Shown here: one piece after another, positions 48,066 through 57,604 of the stretch
How positions within the stretch are numbered: position 1 is the first letter of the stretch
Layout: every line of letters begins with the position of its first letter
Assembly: GCA_046350055.1 (NCBI GenBank)
Contig: JAXMBC010000001.1
Coordinates: 1,054,001 to 1,118,000 of the forward strand
Source: JAEUIE01 sp046350055
GTDB lineage: Bacteria; Planctomycetota; Planctomycetia; Gemmatales; HRBIN36
DNA length: 64,000 nt
Direction of reading: 5' to 3'
The notes under the pieces: generated by a model
Databases searched by the model: none
What the model was told of the DNA's origin: nothing
What the model saw: the letters and a program-made list of their open reading frames with translations, nothing else
Position numbers and translations under genes: made by a program

Positions 48066-50324
48066 ATGTACGTTCGCCTTGCGCTGCTCGTTGCACTACT
48101 GCCCCTCACTGCGTATGCTGACGAGCCCTGCTGCCCCAAGACAATCGTCGCAGCGGAGCGATTTCCGACACTGGTGAACCCGAACTGTTCCCACTGCGTG
48201 GACGAAGCCAGGCGGCGGGGCAGTGAACTGACGCCCAGCGACAACGTCCTCTGCTGGATTCGCGGCTACTCCGAAGGCGGCGCCATTCCCTACCGCTTCT
48301 TCCTGAATGCCTACCCGGTGATCAGCGACAGCTACGGCAGCTTTGTCTCCGATCCCTACGCCGGCTTTGCCCGTGCCTATGGCCCATGGTACCACTACCG
48401 TTTTCACGGCTGGCATGGCGGGGTGATGCTGATCAAGGATACCAAAGATGGCACCATCTACTCGGCCCTCTCCGGCAAAGCGATTGACGGGCCGAAGAAG
48501 GGGACGAAGCTGGCTCCGATTCCCAGCGTGGTGAGCCAGTGGAGCGAGTGGCTTGAGCAGTATCCGAACGCGGTGGCGTATCACCTGTATCCGAAGTATC
48601 AGCCTGTCGAAGCGCTGCCCATTGACGAAGCCCAGGCAAAGGCCAGTCGAGGCAAGGTGGATGAGCGTTTGCCGGAGAACACGCGGGTGCTGGGTGTCAC
48701 TATCGGCGACATGAACAAGGCGTACCTGGAAAGTGAGATCAGCAGCAGGAAGTTCTTGACCGATACGCTTGCCGGCACGACGATTGTGATTCTCTGGCAG
48801 CCGAGTACCAAGACGGCAGCAGCATATGTGCCCTATGCTTCGCCACCCCGCAAGTTTGTCGCTCCCAAGCCCAATGCCGATGGCATCTCGCCTGCCCAGC
48901 CAGAGCAAAAGGGGTTGCCGAATGACAGACCGGTGACACTCCGCTATCAGCCATCTAACGAGTTTCCGAATGCACCTTATGTAGATGCTGATACGAATTC
49001 GCATTGGGATGTCACCGGTAGAGCCGTTGATGGTAAATACAAGAGCTGGACCCTGGCGTGGATCGACAGCGTACAGGTGAAGTGGTTCGCCTGGTCGATG
49101 GAATACCCGACCACGCAGATCTACGGTAAGGAAGGCAAGACCGCCGAGGCCCCAGCTGCCCCGCTGAACGACAAGGTGAAAGCCATCGCCGGGACTGCAG
49201 AGTTCCTCAAGAGCGTGCCGAAGGTGGAAGTTATCTTCAATAGTTACCATGCCAGTTCACGAACAGTCAGTTTCTTTCCTGTTCAAGCTGATGCAGGCCA
49301 TGCAACATCCTTGACTTTGTCATCGGCTGCCAATGCCAGGCTCACCCCGGATGCCGAAGTGAAACGGCACGGTTGGTGGGCACGACCCGAACAGTTCGAA
49401 CCGAACGAGAAAGTGTGGGTCTGGTACAAGACAGACCGTCACGGTAACAGGGTCGCCATTTCGATGATGATGGACGAATTGAGCAGGCAGGAAATGCAGG
49501 GGGGCGGATTGACTGTCACTTCAAAGGAGAATGATCGGATCACGCTCGAAGGCTTGAAATCAAAGATGGTGGTAGCTGCGAACATACAACTCATGCGTGG
49601 ACCACAGTTCCAACTGCATTCCGATATTCGGAAGAATGACAAGCTCTATCTTTCCACTCGGCATGATTCCTATCTCTATGATCAAGAAGCGTTCGATACG
49701 TTGAAGACTCGTCAGAAACAATGGCTGCGCAACCAGTGGTCCTCGCACGGCTTGCCCGGCACCGTCACCTTCACTCATGTCTTCAACGGCGAACTCGATG
49801 TGGTGCTCGATCATGAGGCCATGCGCTGGGCACGGTCGCTGCAACCCGGCACCTCCATCCAACTGCTGCCCCCTCAGACAGGCACACCGCAGCCACCCAT
49901 CCAGGGCATCGTCAAGTTTGTGCAGCCTCAGCGGGAGCGAACCCTCGCCCGCCTCGTTGTCAACGGCAAGGACCAGGCCGATCTGAACATCGGCGACCGC
50001 CTGCACCTCAAGATGCCTGTGCCACCTGCCAGCGTCGATGACTCACCCTACCCCAGCGATATCGATCAGCCTCGGGCCACCCGGGACGAGCGGATCGAGT
50101 GGTTCCTCGCCAGCATTTATTGCACCTGCGGCGTGGACAAGGACACCTGCACAGGCCATGTCTACACCCTCTCGTGCTGCAACCCCAACGGCTGCGGCAT
50201 GCCCAACGACATGCGAAAACAGTTGGGCACCATGATCGATCAGGGCCTGGACAATCGGGCCATCTTCGATGCTCTCCTCAAAAAGCATGGCCCACTGCTG
50301 GTGAAGCCACACTTGAAGCCATGA
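48066..50324 (+). CDS. Exported DUF3179-like protein with CcmH-like C-terminal domain
   Basis: 752 aa from ATG 48066; signal peptide (LALLVALLPLTAYADE). Two DUF3179-type segments: GVMLIKDTKDGTIYSALSGK (about 120-139) to YPNAVAYHLYPKY, and GRAVDGKYKSWTLAWIDSVQ (about 318-337). These resemble domains with W-x-G-x-x-x-W elements and unknown role. Middle beta-rich region, then a C-terminus IYCTCGVDKDTCTGHVYTLS followed by CCNPNGCGMPNDMRKQLGTM and ALLKKHGP, which recalls CcmH-type haem-lyase proteins. The combination is unusual. Translated just before the TIR gene (109 bp gap). Confidence 0.7.
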   Translation: MYVRLALLVALLPLTAYADEPCCPKTIVAAERFPTLVNPNCSHCVDEARRRGSELTPSDNVLCWIRGYSEGGAIPYRFFLNAYPVISDSYGSFVSDPYAGFARAYGPWYHYRFHGWHGGVMLIKDTKDGTIYSALSGKAIDGPKKGTKLAPIPSVVSQWSEWLEQYPNAVAYHLYPKYQPVEALPIDEAQAKASRGKVDERLPENTRVLGVTIGDMNKAYLESEISSRKFLTDTLAGTTIVILWQPSTKTAAAYVPYASPPRKFVAPKPNADGISPAQPEQKGLPNDRPVTLRYQPSNEFPNAPYVDADTNSHWDVTGRAVDGKYKSWTLAWIDSVQVKWFAWSMEYPTTQIYGKEGKTAEAPAAPLNDKVKAIAGTAEFLKSVPKVEVIFNSYHASSRTVSFFPVQADAGHATSLTLSSAANARLTPDAEVKRHGWWARPEQFEPNEKVWVWYKTDRHGNRVAISMMMDELSRQEMQGGGLTVTSKENDRITLEGLKSKMVVAANIQLMRGPQFQLHSDIRKNDKLYLSTRHDSYLYDQEAFDTLKTRQKQWLRNQWSSHGLPGTVTFTHVFNGELDVVLDHEAMRWARSLQPGTSIQLLPPQTGTPQPPIQGIVKFVQPQRERTLARLVVNGKDQADLNIGDRLHLKMPVPPASVDDSPYPSDIDQPRATRDERIEWFLASIYCTCGVDKDTCTGHVYTLSCCNPNGCGMPNDMRKQLGTMIDQGLDNRAIFDALLKKHGPLLVKPHLKP

Positions 50325-50433
50325 ACACGGCAGCATCACCCACTTTTTGCTTCAACCTCCCCCAGCTCCTTGGTAGACTGGTCGTCGCCTGCCTTACAGT
50401 AAATAGCTTCCTCAGTAGACTTGGATTCTCCCC

Positions 50434-53106
50434 ATGGCCGCCTCCGATCATTCCTGGCACTGCATCATGGATGGCATTGCCTATGGTCCCGTACCGTTCC
50501 AGCAGTTGCGGGAATGGGTGACCTCCGGACATCTGCAGAAGCATCATCGCGTGTGGCGGCAGGGAGATACGGAACGCCAGATCGCCAGCCGGGTCGACGG
50601 TCTGTTTGATTCCCCCTCTCGCTCCTCCCAGCCTGCGGCACCACCAGCCAAGCCCCGGGAATCGTCTACCCAGCACAAGCCCGTTGTCCTGGAACCCCGC
50701 AAGCCCCGGGAACAACCCAAACCTGCACCCATCCCGAAGCCCGCCGCCACGCCGGCCAGCCCAGCTGCAACTACTGCTCCCCGCCCAGCACCGCTGGCTC
50801 AACTGGCGACATCACCAGTGGCGCAGCTGGCACCAGCCACCGCGCAGCCGGCCGGTAATCCCCGTGCCACCCACGATGTCTTCATCTCCTACTCGTCGAA
50901 AGACAAACCGATTGGCGATGCCATCTGTGCCACGCTGGAGCAGGCGAAGATCCGCTGCTGGATCGCACCGCGGGATGTGCTGCCGGGCCTGAGCTATGGC
51001 GAATCCATCATCGATGGCATCACCGTGAGCAAGGTGATGGTGGTAGTGCTGTCCAATGCGTCCAACAGGTCACCCCATGTGCTGAGGGAAGTGGAGCGGG
51101 CGGTCAGCAAAGGCATCCAGGTCATTCCCTTCCGCGTCGAGGATGTGAAGCCGACGAAGTCGCTGGAGTTCTTCCTGAGCACGCCCCACTGGCTGGATGC
51201 GTACACGACGCCCCTGGAACCACATATCGAACGGCTCAAGCAGGTCGTGCAGGCTGCCTTGCAGCCACCTCCCCCTGTGGAAGAACAGGACACTCGCCGC
51301 ACCCCGGGACGTCCGTTCAGCGAGGCTGTCTCGGTCCAGCGGATGGCTCGGTCTCCCTGGTCCTACCTGACAGTCTTCTCGCTGGTGGTGATAGTCCTCC
51401 TGGGCTCGCTCCTCTTCCGGGGCAAGGATACCACCACGACGCCACACAGTGTTGCCAGCGCGCCAGCCATCCAGGCGGAGTTCGAGAAGTACAAGAAGGG
51501 CTTGATCAGTGGCCGCGGCTCGATTGTCTTCCTGAAGGAAGCTGCCACGGAACGGTACGCCCACTGGATGGATGCCGCCAAGGCAGGCGACCCCATTGCC
51601 CAGCTCTTCGTCGCCCGGTGCATGCAGGAAGGACTGGTCGTCAAGCAGGACGAAAAGGCTGCCATCGAGTGGCTGAACAAATCCGCGTCAGCAGGCAATG
51701 ACTACGCCATGCACACCCTCGGCCTGGCCTATGACCGGGGACAGGGCGTGGAAGCCAACCTCTCCGAATCGCTGCGCTGGTATCAGATGGCTGCCCACAA
51801 GGGCAACACCGCCTCCATGCGTTCCGTGGGTGGCCTCTATTCTCGAGGCATCGATAAACAGGGCCCCCAAGTGGAGAAAGCTGTCAGTTATTACCGCAAG
51901 GCAGCAGACCTCGGTGATCCCGTCGCCATGCGCTGGCTGGCCCAGGCCTATGAGTCAGGCAAAGGCATAGCCAAAGATGCAAAGGAAGCAGAACGCTGGA
52001 TGGACAAGTCCGCCAAAGCGGGCGACCCCTTCACGGCTGGAACGCAGCTGGCCCGGAAAATGGCACCCCTCGTCAAGCAGTACATCGCCAGCACCTCTGG
52101 CAAGTCAGACCTCGTGCCAGCGCTCAGAAAACACTATGACGAATTCCTTCAACTGGACCTCAGTGGTGTCAGTGCCTTCTGTGGAGCCGACTGGCGGACA
52201 GTGACGGATGATCTGAATCAGCTCAAGACGGATGATCCGGTCTATCAGATGAATCAGGACATGCTGAGTCATTTCATCAAGCGCTACGAACGCAGCACAA
52301 CCACCGAGAAGATCTTTGACTATGAAATCTTCGCCACCATGATGGAGAACCTGACGGAGAAGCGGTTCAAGGAGAGCAAGTTCGACGAGATCGTCGTGTT
52401 CTGGGAAAACTGCTTCAAGGACATTCCGATGTCGAGCTTCAAGACCAAGAACGAAAGCAACTCGGTAATACGCCTCGCCAATTTCTCGCTCCGTTCGCTG
52501 TTCAAGACCGGCAAGCGGAAGGAAGCCTCGGAGCTGCTGGCCAGCACCCTGGAGCTGTGCGACTGGATCCTGAAGGAGCGCCCCTGGGACTGGTACACCA
52601 AGGACGCCTACAGTGGTGTCTGTTTTGATGCAGCTGAACTCCTGGTGGAGATGGGCGAAAGTGCCGAGGCCCAGCCCCTGCTCAAACGGGCCTGGCAGGT
52701 ACGTAGCCGACAGTTCGGCAGGGAAGCCATCATGTCCCGCTATGCAGAGTTGCCATTGAAAGGCAAGTCACCTGCCAATGCCACGAAGGAAGACAAGGAG
52801 TTCTTCGACTCCTTCGCTCCAGGCTCCGATAAATCCAAGAGTGGCATCAAGCGGTTCACCGTGCCCACGTTCTTCAGTGGCAAAAGCTATCCGTTCCATG
52901 TCTATGTCATGACGGGACCGCGAGGCTACGCAGAATTGCAGGACCAGTTCCGCTGGGTCAAGGAAATACGCGGTGGCGACATTGCCCCGGAGGTTCACGC
53001 CAGCTTTCGCAAGCTGAATGAGATCGCCTCCCAGAACAAAGTCGATTTCATGGAACTCTGCGTCTACGCCCTCACAGAAGCAGGCAAGGAGAAAGAGAAG
53101 AAGTAG
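50434..53106 (+). CDS. GYF_2-TIR-transmembrane-Sel1 repeat protein
   Basis: 890 aa, ATG 50434. Domains in order: GYF_2-like (about 7-52: WHCIMDGIAYGPVPFQQLRE), a Pro/Ala linker (60-145), a TIR domain (about 147-275: HDVFISYSSKDKPIGDAIC, CWIAPRDVLPGLSYGES, catalytic-position Glu219 in SPHVLREVERAVSKG), a transmembrane helix (309-328), several Sel1 repeats (about 380-560: AAIEWLNKSASAGNDYAMHT, LRWYQMAAHKGNTASMRSVG) and a helical C-terminus. Family knowledge: bacterial TIR domains are often NADases or signal assemblers, and Sel1 repeats mediate protein contacts. Function here is inference. Confidence 0.88.
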   Translation: MAASDHSWHCIMDGIAYGPVPFQQLREWVTSGHLQKHHRVWRQGDTERQIASRVDGLFDSPSRSSQPAAPPAKPRESSTQHKPVVLEPRKPREQPKPAPIPKPAATPASPAATTAPRPAPLAQLATSPVAQLAPATAQPAGNPRATHDVFISYSSKDKPIGDAICATLEQAKIRCWIAPRDVLPGLSYGESIIDGITVSKVMVVVLSNASNRSPHVLREVERAVSKGIQVIPFRVEDVKPTKSLEFFLSTPHWLDAYTTPLEPHIERLKQVVQAALQPPPPVEEQDTRRTPGRPFSEAVSVQRMARSPWSYLTVFSLVVIVLLGSLLFRGKDTTTTPHSVASAPAIQAEFEKYKKGLISGRGSIVFLKEAATERYAHWMDAAKAGDPIAQLFVARCMQEGLVVKQDEKAAIEWLNKSASAGNDYAMHTLGLAYDRGQGVEANLSESLRWYQMAAHKGNTASMRSVGGLYSRGIDKQGPQVEKAVSYYRKAADLGDPVAMRWLAQAYESGKGIAKDAKEAERWMDKSAKAGDPFTAGTQLARKMAPLVKQYIASTSGKSDLVPALRKHYDEFLQLDLSGVSAFCGADWRTVTDDLNQLKTDDPVYQMNQDMLSHFIKRYERSTTTEKIFDYEIFATMMENLTEKRFKESKFDEIVVFWENCFKDIPMSSFKTKNESNSVIRLANFSLRSLFKTGKRKEASELLASTLELCDWILKERPWDWYTKDAYSGVCFDAAELLVEMGESAEAQPLLKRAWQVRSRQFGREAIMSRYAELPLKGKSPANATKEDKEFFDSFAPGSDKSKSGIKRFTVPTFFSGKSYPFHVYVMTGPRGYAELQDQFRWVKEIRGGDIAPEVHASFRKLNEIASQNKVDFMELCVYALTEAGKEKEKK

Positions 53107-53115
53107 CCTGCAACA

Positions 53116-53263
53116 GCTCCTCCCCTTTCCAAGGGGAGGTTGGGAGGGGTAGCACTATGCAGGAAGGTGCGCTCTCGCATGACACTCACTTTGGTGATCG
53201 CCAGACGTGCCTACTCCGCACGATGAAACCCCCTCTAACTCCCCCTTGGTAAGGGGGAGAACC
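53116..53263. repeat. Family C repeat element, copy 3
   Basis: Same ends as 926-1074 (CTCCTCCCCTTTCC left; CTCCCCCTTGGTAAGGGGG right) with a GATGAAACCCCCTCTAACTC block. Fills the gap between the TIR gene and the permease gene. Confidence 0.75.
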
Positions 53264-53272
53264 TGACCACCT

Positions 53273-54343
53273 CTACCTCCCCATCAGCAGCGCCACCGGC
53301 TTCGTCGCCGGGATGTTCTCCAGCACGATCTTGACCACCATCAGCAGCGGCACCGCCAGCAGCATCCCGACGATCCCCCAGATGACTCCCCAGAACGCCA
53401 GCGAGAGAATGATCAGCAACGGACTGACGCCCAGCTTCGCCCCCGCCATGCGTGGCTCCACCAGCACACCCAGCGATTGCTGCATGGCTACCAGCAAGCC
53501 GCCGATCAGCAGCGCCTGCCACGTGGAATCGAGCTGCACCAGCGCCAGCAGCACCGGCAACACCGTCGCCAGCAGGCTGCCCAGGTAGGGAATGAAGTTC
53601 AGCAGAAAGGCCAGCGCCCCCCACGTAAACGCAAAGTCCACACCGAAAGCCAGCAGGATGAGCGTCGTGCCCACGCCCCCCAGCACGCTGATGAACGTCT
53701 TCACGCTGATGTACTCGGTGATGGCCCGGCTGATGCTCGACAGCACATGCAGGATCCGCTGCGCCTTCTCCACCCCATACGCCGTCTCCAGCCGGCGCGG
53801 CAGGCTCGCCCGCTCCGCCAGCAGAAACGCCAGGTAGATGATCACGATCAGGGCCACCGACAGGAAGCTGACGAACGACCCCAGGATGCTCCGCACCTCC
53901 GCCCCGGCCAGCTTGGCATCCACCTGATGCTGCTTGAGCTGGTCCCGCAGCGTGCCGGGCAGCAGCTCCAGCACCGATGTCGTTCTCTGCTGCCAGCGCA
54001 GCTGATACTCAGGCCACTTGTCCACCAGCGTTTCCGCATTGGAATACAGGAGCATGCCCAGGCTCGCCAGCAGACCGATCACCAGGGCCAGCAGGGCGAT
54101 GGCTGCCAGCGGACGATTGATGCCTCGTTCCATCAGCCAGTGATGCGTGGGAATGACCAGGTAGGCAATGAACCCGGCCACGCAGAGCGGCTTGAGGACG
54201 GTGGCAAATTCCCGCAACAGGTAAATGACCAGGACGAGAAACACCAGCCCCAGCACCACCACGAGCAACTGCTGGGCAAAAAGAGTCAGCCCCGCACCAG
54301 CGGAAGCAGGAGGTGACACAGCGGTGTCAGACGTTGTTTGCAT
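53273..54343 (-). CDS. AI-2E family permease (PerM/YdiK-like)
   Basis: 356 aa from ATG 54343 (MQTTSDTAVSPPASAGAGLT). Eight hydrophobic segments: two helices at the start (LVVVLGLVFLVLVIYLLREF, PLCVAGFIAYLVIPTHHWLM), one at LAAIALLALVIGLLASLGML, a soluble charged region, FVSFLSVALIVIIYLAFLLA, then SVLGGVGTTLILLAFGVDFA, and FIPYLGSLLATVLPVLLALV with the GxxxGSxxA-like turn. Family knowledge: AI-2E proteins are homotrimeric exporters or osmotic-response permeases; AI-2 export is not proven for most members. Confidence 0.85.
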   Translation of the reverse strand: MQTTSDTAVSPPASAGAGLTLFAQQLLVVVLGLVFLVLVIYLLREFATVLKPLCVAGFIAYLVIPTHHWLMERGINRPLAAIALLALVIGLLASLGMLLYSNAETLVDKWPEYQLRWQQRTTSVLELLPGTLRDQLKQHQVDAKLAGAEVRSILGSFVSFLSVALIVIIYLAFLLAERASLPRRLETAYGVEKAQRILHVLSSISRAITEYISVKTFISVLGGVGTTLILLAFGVDFAFTWGALAFLLNFIPYLGSLLATVLPVLLALVQLDSTWQALLIGGLLVAMQQSLGVLVEPRMAGAKLGVSPLLIILSLAFWGVIWGIVGMLLAVPLLMVVKIVLENIPATKPVALLMGR

Positions 54344-54729
54344 GGAAGCAGGATACCAGCAAGGCACGAGCGGGACAATCGTAACCTGCGGGGGTGATGG
54401 GGTGCCATGCCTCACCCCCAGATGGGCTTGGCGAAACAGAGAGTCCTTACTCTTCCAGTTTCCTGCGTGCATTCCTGCCCGATCGGAATTACCATAAAGC
54501 CACATTGCACCGTCAACAAACGCGAGCGATACTACGAACCGAGCCATGCTGATAACTTCAACGGTTTAGCGTCAGAGAATGCACGGTCGCAAATCACACT
54601 GATCATGTCCTCTTGAAGGCTGGGCATGGCACACCGGCGATATCGTTCCAGGTTTTGATAATAGGGCAGGCAGATGGGATGCCGCACAAATCCCATCATT
54701 CAAAAGTAAAGTCAACTGGAGGGAATCAA
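54344..54729. other. Intergenic region before the interrupted gene
   Basis: 386 bp. It holds an approximately 70-bp repeat (54412-54480) whose direct copy lies at 58032-58105, and otherwise AT-richer DNA with no gene. Confidence 0.5.
54412..54480 (+). repeat. Direct repeat flanking the interrupted gene, copy 1
   Basis: CACCCCCAGATGGGCTTGGC to CAGTTTCCTGCGTGCATTCC, aligned with 58032-58105 with roughly 80 per cent identity by eye. Both have a CACCC...GGGTG-like hairpin and a TCTTCCA...TTTCCTGCGTGCAT tail. Confidence 0.7.
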
Positions 54730-55053
54730 ATGGCTAAAGCGAGCATTAAGCGAATACATGTGATTATCGTCGTGTTATTTGCATGCGCAGTTGCCGGCGC
54801 CAACTTTATGATGATCACTTCGACCGTCTTCTATGACTGTTCATTCTTAGCATCTAACGATAAGCAGATAGTGCTTGTCGTTCAATCTTGGAAATGCAAT
54901 TATCGCAAAAGCCTACTTACGCTATTCACCGATATCATATTATGGGATACTACAGCTAGCGTAAGCAAGACTGAACCACAGGTGGAGTATAGTACATTTC
55001 TTATGCACTATAATGCGACTGATAGTAGATGGCTGACCAACACTTTGGATATA

Positions 55054-55061
55054 AATAATAA
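55054..55061. repeat. Target-site duplication of the IS66 element (left)
   Basis: AATAATAA, directly abutting the left terminal repeat; identical to 57597-57604. Confidence 0.9.
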
Positions 55062-55082
55062 GTATGCGTCCGACGAATCCCG

Positions 55083-56675
55083 TCACTTCGTGCCGGGGTT
55101 TGGCTTCCAGCGATGGGGAAACAGTTGGCGTAGCTCTTCAGGAGTGGCTGGCAGTGCCAGTCGTTGCAACACGTCGCGGAGATAGGCCCAGGGTTCGACT
55201 TCATGGCGTTTGCAGCTGGCGAGCACGCTGAAGAGGATGGCAGCGGTTTGGCCTCCCTGGGGGCTTCCGACGAAGAGCCAGTTGCGTCGTCCCAGGGCGA
55301 TGCCACGCAGTGACCGCTCGGCGATGTTGTTGTCTATCGCCAAACAGCCGAGCGTGGTGAAGAGACACAAGTCGTCCCACTGGTTGAGGGCGTAGTTCAC
55401 CGCCTGTCCCCAGGGACTCTTGGGCAACGCGTCCTTCTTCTGCTCGTCGAGGAAGTGGCGTAGCGTCTCAAGCTCCGGTATCGTGCGTAACTGTCGTACC
55501 TCCAGGCGCACCGCATCGGCAGCCGTCCCCACGACGGGATGGCCTTGTTGCTCTGTCATCGACTCCAGCCGCTCCTTGATGTCCCGTTCGATGGCAAACA
55601 GCCGACCGATGCGGGCCATGACCTCGGCATAATACATCGGTGGTGCCGTCTTCTCGGTGTCATGGAAGTGACGGCGCGCATGGGCCCAGCACCCACCGCG
55701 TGGGTTGTTACCGCTGAGCGCGATGCCATCGTAGGCCGAGTACCCATCGGCCTGAATCGCTCCCGAATAACCCTTCAGGAAGGAGGCGGGGCCATCACGT
55801 TGCCGTGAGAGTGTAAAGTCGAAGACTGTCAGGGGATGCTCATCATCCCCGACATAGGTCCAGAAGCGGGTCGAGGTCGTTTTTCCTGGTGTCGCCTTGT
55901 CCTGCATCGACACCCGCGTGTCGTCCGTGTGCAGCAGGCGCGACTGCAGGATCTCTTTGATCATCTCGTCGTAGAGCGGCTTGAGCAGTTCTGCAGCTGA
56001 CGCCATCCAATCACAGGTCGTGGATCGAGGGAGTTCCAGGCCATGCCGGGCAAAGATCTGCTCCTGGCGATGGAGCGGTACATGATCGCTGTACTTGCAC
56101 ACGGCGACATGAGCGATGAGGCCGGCCGCAGGCAGCCCTTTGTCGATGGGTTGGGCCGGCTTGGGAGCGGTCACGACATGGCTTTTGCACTGGGGGCAGG
56201 CATACTTGCAGCGGATGTGCTCGTGCACGAAGAGATTGGCGGGGATGTAATCGAGCTGCTCAGTCACCTCTTCGCTGAACGGTTCGCAGGTGACGTGGCA
56301 GTTCGGGCATTGCCGCTGATCTTCGGGCAGTTCGTAGCGATGCTGTTCACGGCGAAGGGATGAGGGAAGCTGGCGACGACCCGTGGATGACTTCTTCGGT
56401 GTGGCCCCAGCTTCTTGTACAGGCTGTGCTAAGGGTGGAGCAGGCTGATCCAGCAGCGCCTTCAGTTCCGGAAACAGGGCATACGCCTGAGGGTCGAACT
56501 TCTCGCCACGCGGACCATACAGACGCTTGAGCAGTTGTTCCAGTCGTTGTTGCAGACCATCAATGGTGCGTTGACTACGCTGCTGGGCTTGCTGCAGTTC
56601 CACAATCATCGCCTTGAGCAGCGCGACATCTTCGGGCAGCGACAGGGGATCAGGAGGGAGAACATCCTTGCTCAT
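55083..56675 (-). CDS. tnpC: IS66 transposase TnpC
   Basis: 530 aa. A leucine-zipper-like helix (ALLKAMIVELQQAQQRSQRT), then FDPQAYALFPEL, the zinc-finger region (CPNCHVTCEP ... CKYACPQCKS), and the DDE transposase core: LHTDDTRVSMQD, IQADGYSAYDGI and the C-terminal IDNNIAERSLRGIALGRRNW with the Glu/Arg motif and FVGSPQGGQTAAILFSVLAS typical of IS66. Length and order are normal for the family. Confidence 0.95.
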   Translation of the reverse strand: MSKDVLPPDPLSLPEDVALLKAMIVELQQAQQRSQRTIDGLQQRLEQLLKRLYGPRGEKFDPQAYALFPELKALLDQPAPPLAQPVQEAGATPKKSSTGRRQLPSSLRREQHRYELPEDQRQCPNCHVTCEPFSEEVTEQLDYIPANLFVHEHIRCKYACPQCKSHVVTAPKPAQPIDKGLPAAGLIAHVAVCKYSDHVPLHRQEQIFARHGLELPRSTTCDWMASAAELLKPLYDEMIKEILQSRLLHTDDTRVSMQDKATPGKTTSTRFWTYVGDDEHPLTVFDFTLSRQRDGPASFLKGYSGAIQADGYSAYDGIALSGNNPRGGCWAHARRHFHDTEKTAPPMYYAEVMARIGRLFAIERDIKERLESMTEQQGHPVVGTAADAVRLEVRQLRTIPELETLRHFLDEQKKDALPKSPWGQAVNYALNQWDDLCLFTTLGCLAIDNNIAERSLRGIALGRRNWLFVGSPQGGQTAAILFSVLASCKRHEVEPWAYLRDVLQRLALPATPEELRQLFPHRWKPNPGTK

Positions 56676-56769
56676 GCCTAGTAGTACGCTCTACTGCGGA
56701 AGAAGTTTCGCAGCTCGATTCCGATTCTGGAAAATCTCTCTGATTCAGTGACGATGCCGAGTCACAAGG

Positions 56770-57156
56770 CTACGCCGAGGCAGCCTGAGCAACCTGGGGC
56801 AACGGACGCTGGTAGCGTTTCTGCCGCTTGACGCTGCTCAGATCGACGCCATCCAGCAGCATCACCAGGTCCGCAGCACGGATCGACAGCCCCGACTCGC
56901 CTTGAGTGCTCCCGGTAGCGGGAAAGACAAACGTGCCTTCTTCCAGTCGCTTGTACCACAGCGCGTAGCCATCGCCATCGAAATAGAGCAGCTTGATCCG
57001 GTCGCCACGCTTGCCGCGGAAGACGAACAGATCACCCGCCAGAGGATCGGCAGCCATCGTGCTGGACACCACCGATGCCAGGCCATCGAAGCTCTTCCGC
57101 ATATCAGTGGGAGCAAGACACAAAAACACCCGGGCCGGCAGTCGCAGCGTGATCAT
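56770..57156 (-). CDS. tnpB: IS66 accessory protein TnpB
   Basis: 128 aa from ATG 57156 (the TGA of tnpA overlaps as ATGA). TDMRKSFDGLASVV and DLFVFRGKRGDRIKLLYFDG are the TnpB (Orf2) signatures of IS66, with GYALWYKRLEEGTF following. The C-terminus is KRQKRYQRPLPQVAQAASA. Required for transposition together with TnpA and TnpC in family members. Confidence 0.95.
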   Translation of the reverse strand: MITLRLPARVFLCLAPTDMRKSFDGLASVVSSTMAADPLAGDLFVFRGKRGDRIKLLYFDGDGYALWYKRLEEGTFVFPATGSTQGESGLSIRAADLVMLLDGVDLSSVKRQKRYQRPLPQVAQAASA

Positions 57157-57524
57157 GACTGTGCTTCCTGAGTAGCTTGGTGCAGTGCCGTCAGGATGCG
57201 TTCCAGCGTTACACGCTCCACACCGGCTGGAACGCGCAGCACCGTCCCATTGGGGAGTTGCACTTCCACCACCGGCGTCGTTGATGAATCGACCGTAACC
57301 GGCATCCATGTCACGGATGACGGCATGGCGCGCGGAACCGGGTGGGCAGGAATGCCACCGGCTTCGTCTCGCCGTGCCAGTTCACGACGCCATGCGTAGA
57401 AGTTGGGTTCGTTCAACTGATGCTGCTGGCAGTACTGCCGGATCGACAACCCACTCCGTTGCCACGACGACACCTGCTCCCGCCACAACCGCTCCTTCGC
57501 CTCACTCCGCATCCGGTTCGCCAT
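57153..57524 (-). CDS. tnpA: IS66 accessory protein TnpA
   Basis: 123 aa from ATG 57524 (MANRMRSEAKERLWREQVSS). SGLSIRQYCQQHQLNEPNFY is the helix-turn-helix of IS66 TnpA-type proteins, followed by AWRRELARRD and the C-terminal VEVQLPNGTVLRVPAGVERV. Overlaps tnpB by four bases, suggesting coupled translation. Confidence 0.93.
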   Translation of the reverse strand: MANRMRSEAKERLWREQVSSWQRSGLSIRQYCQQHQLNEPNFYAWRRELARRDEAGGIPAHPVPRAMPSSVTWMPVTVDSSTTPVVEVQLPNGTVLRVPAGVERVTLERILTALHQATQEAQS

Positions 57525-57596
57525 AACACCCTCGACTCCAAAGAAAGAGATCGAGGTTAGCAAACCTGTCAAGAACGTGATTCACCGGACGGAAAC

Positions 57597-57604
57597 AATA
57601 ATAA
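57597..57604. repeat. Target-site duplication of the IS66 element (right)
   Basis: AATAATAA, directly abutting the right terminal repeat. Confidence 0.9.

Larger units (their letters stand above)
55062..57596 (-). mobile_element. IS66-family insertion sequence, complete, 2535 bp
   Basis: Carries tnpA, tnpB and tnpC in the canonical order on the minus strand. Ends: GTATGCGTCCGACGAATC at 55062 and, on the other strand, GTTTCCGTCCGGTGAATC at 57596: imperfect inverted repeats. Flanked by AATAATAA (55054-55061 and 57597-57604), an 8-bp target duplication expected for IS66. All three ORFs are intact, so the insertion looks recent. Confidence 0.93.
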
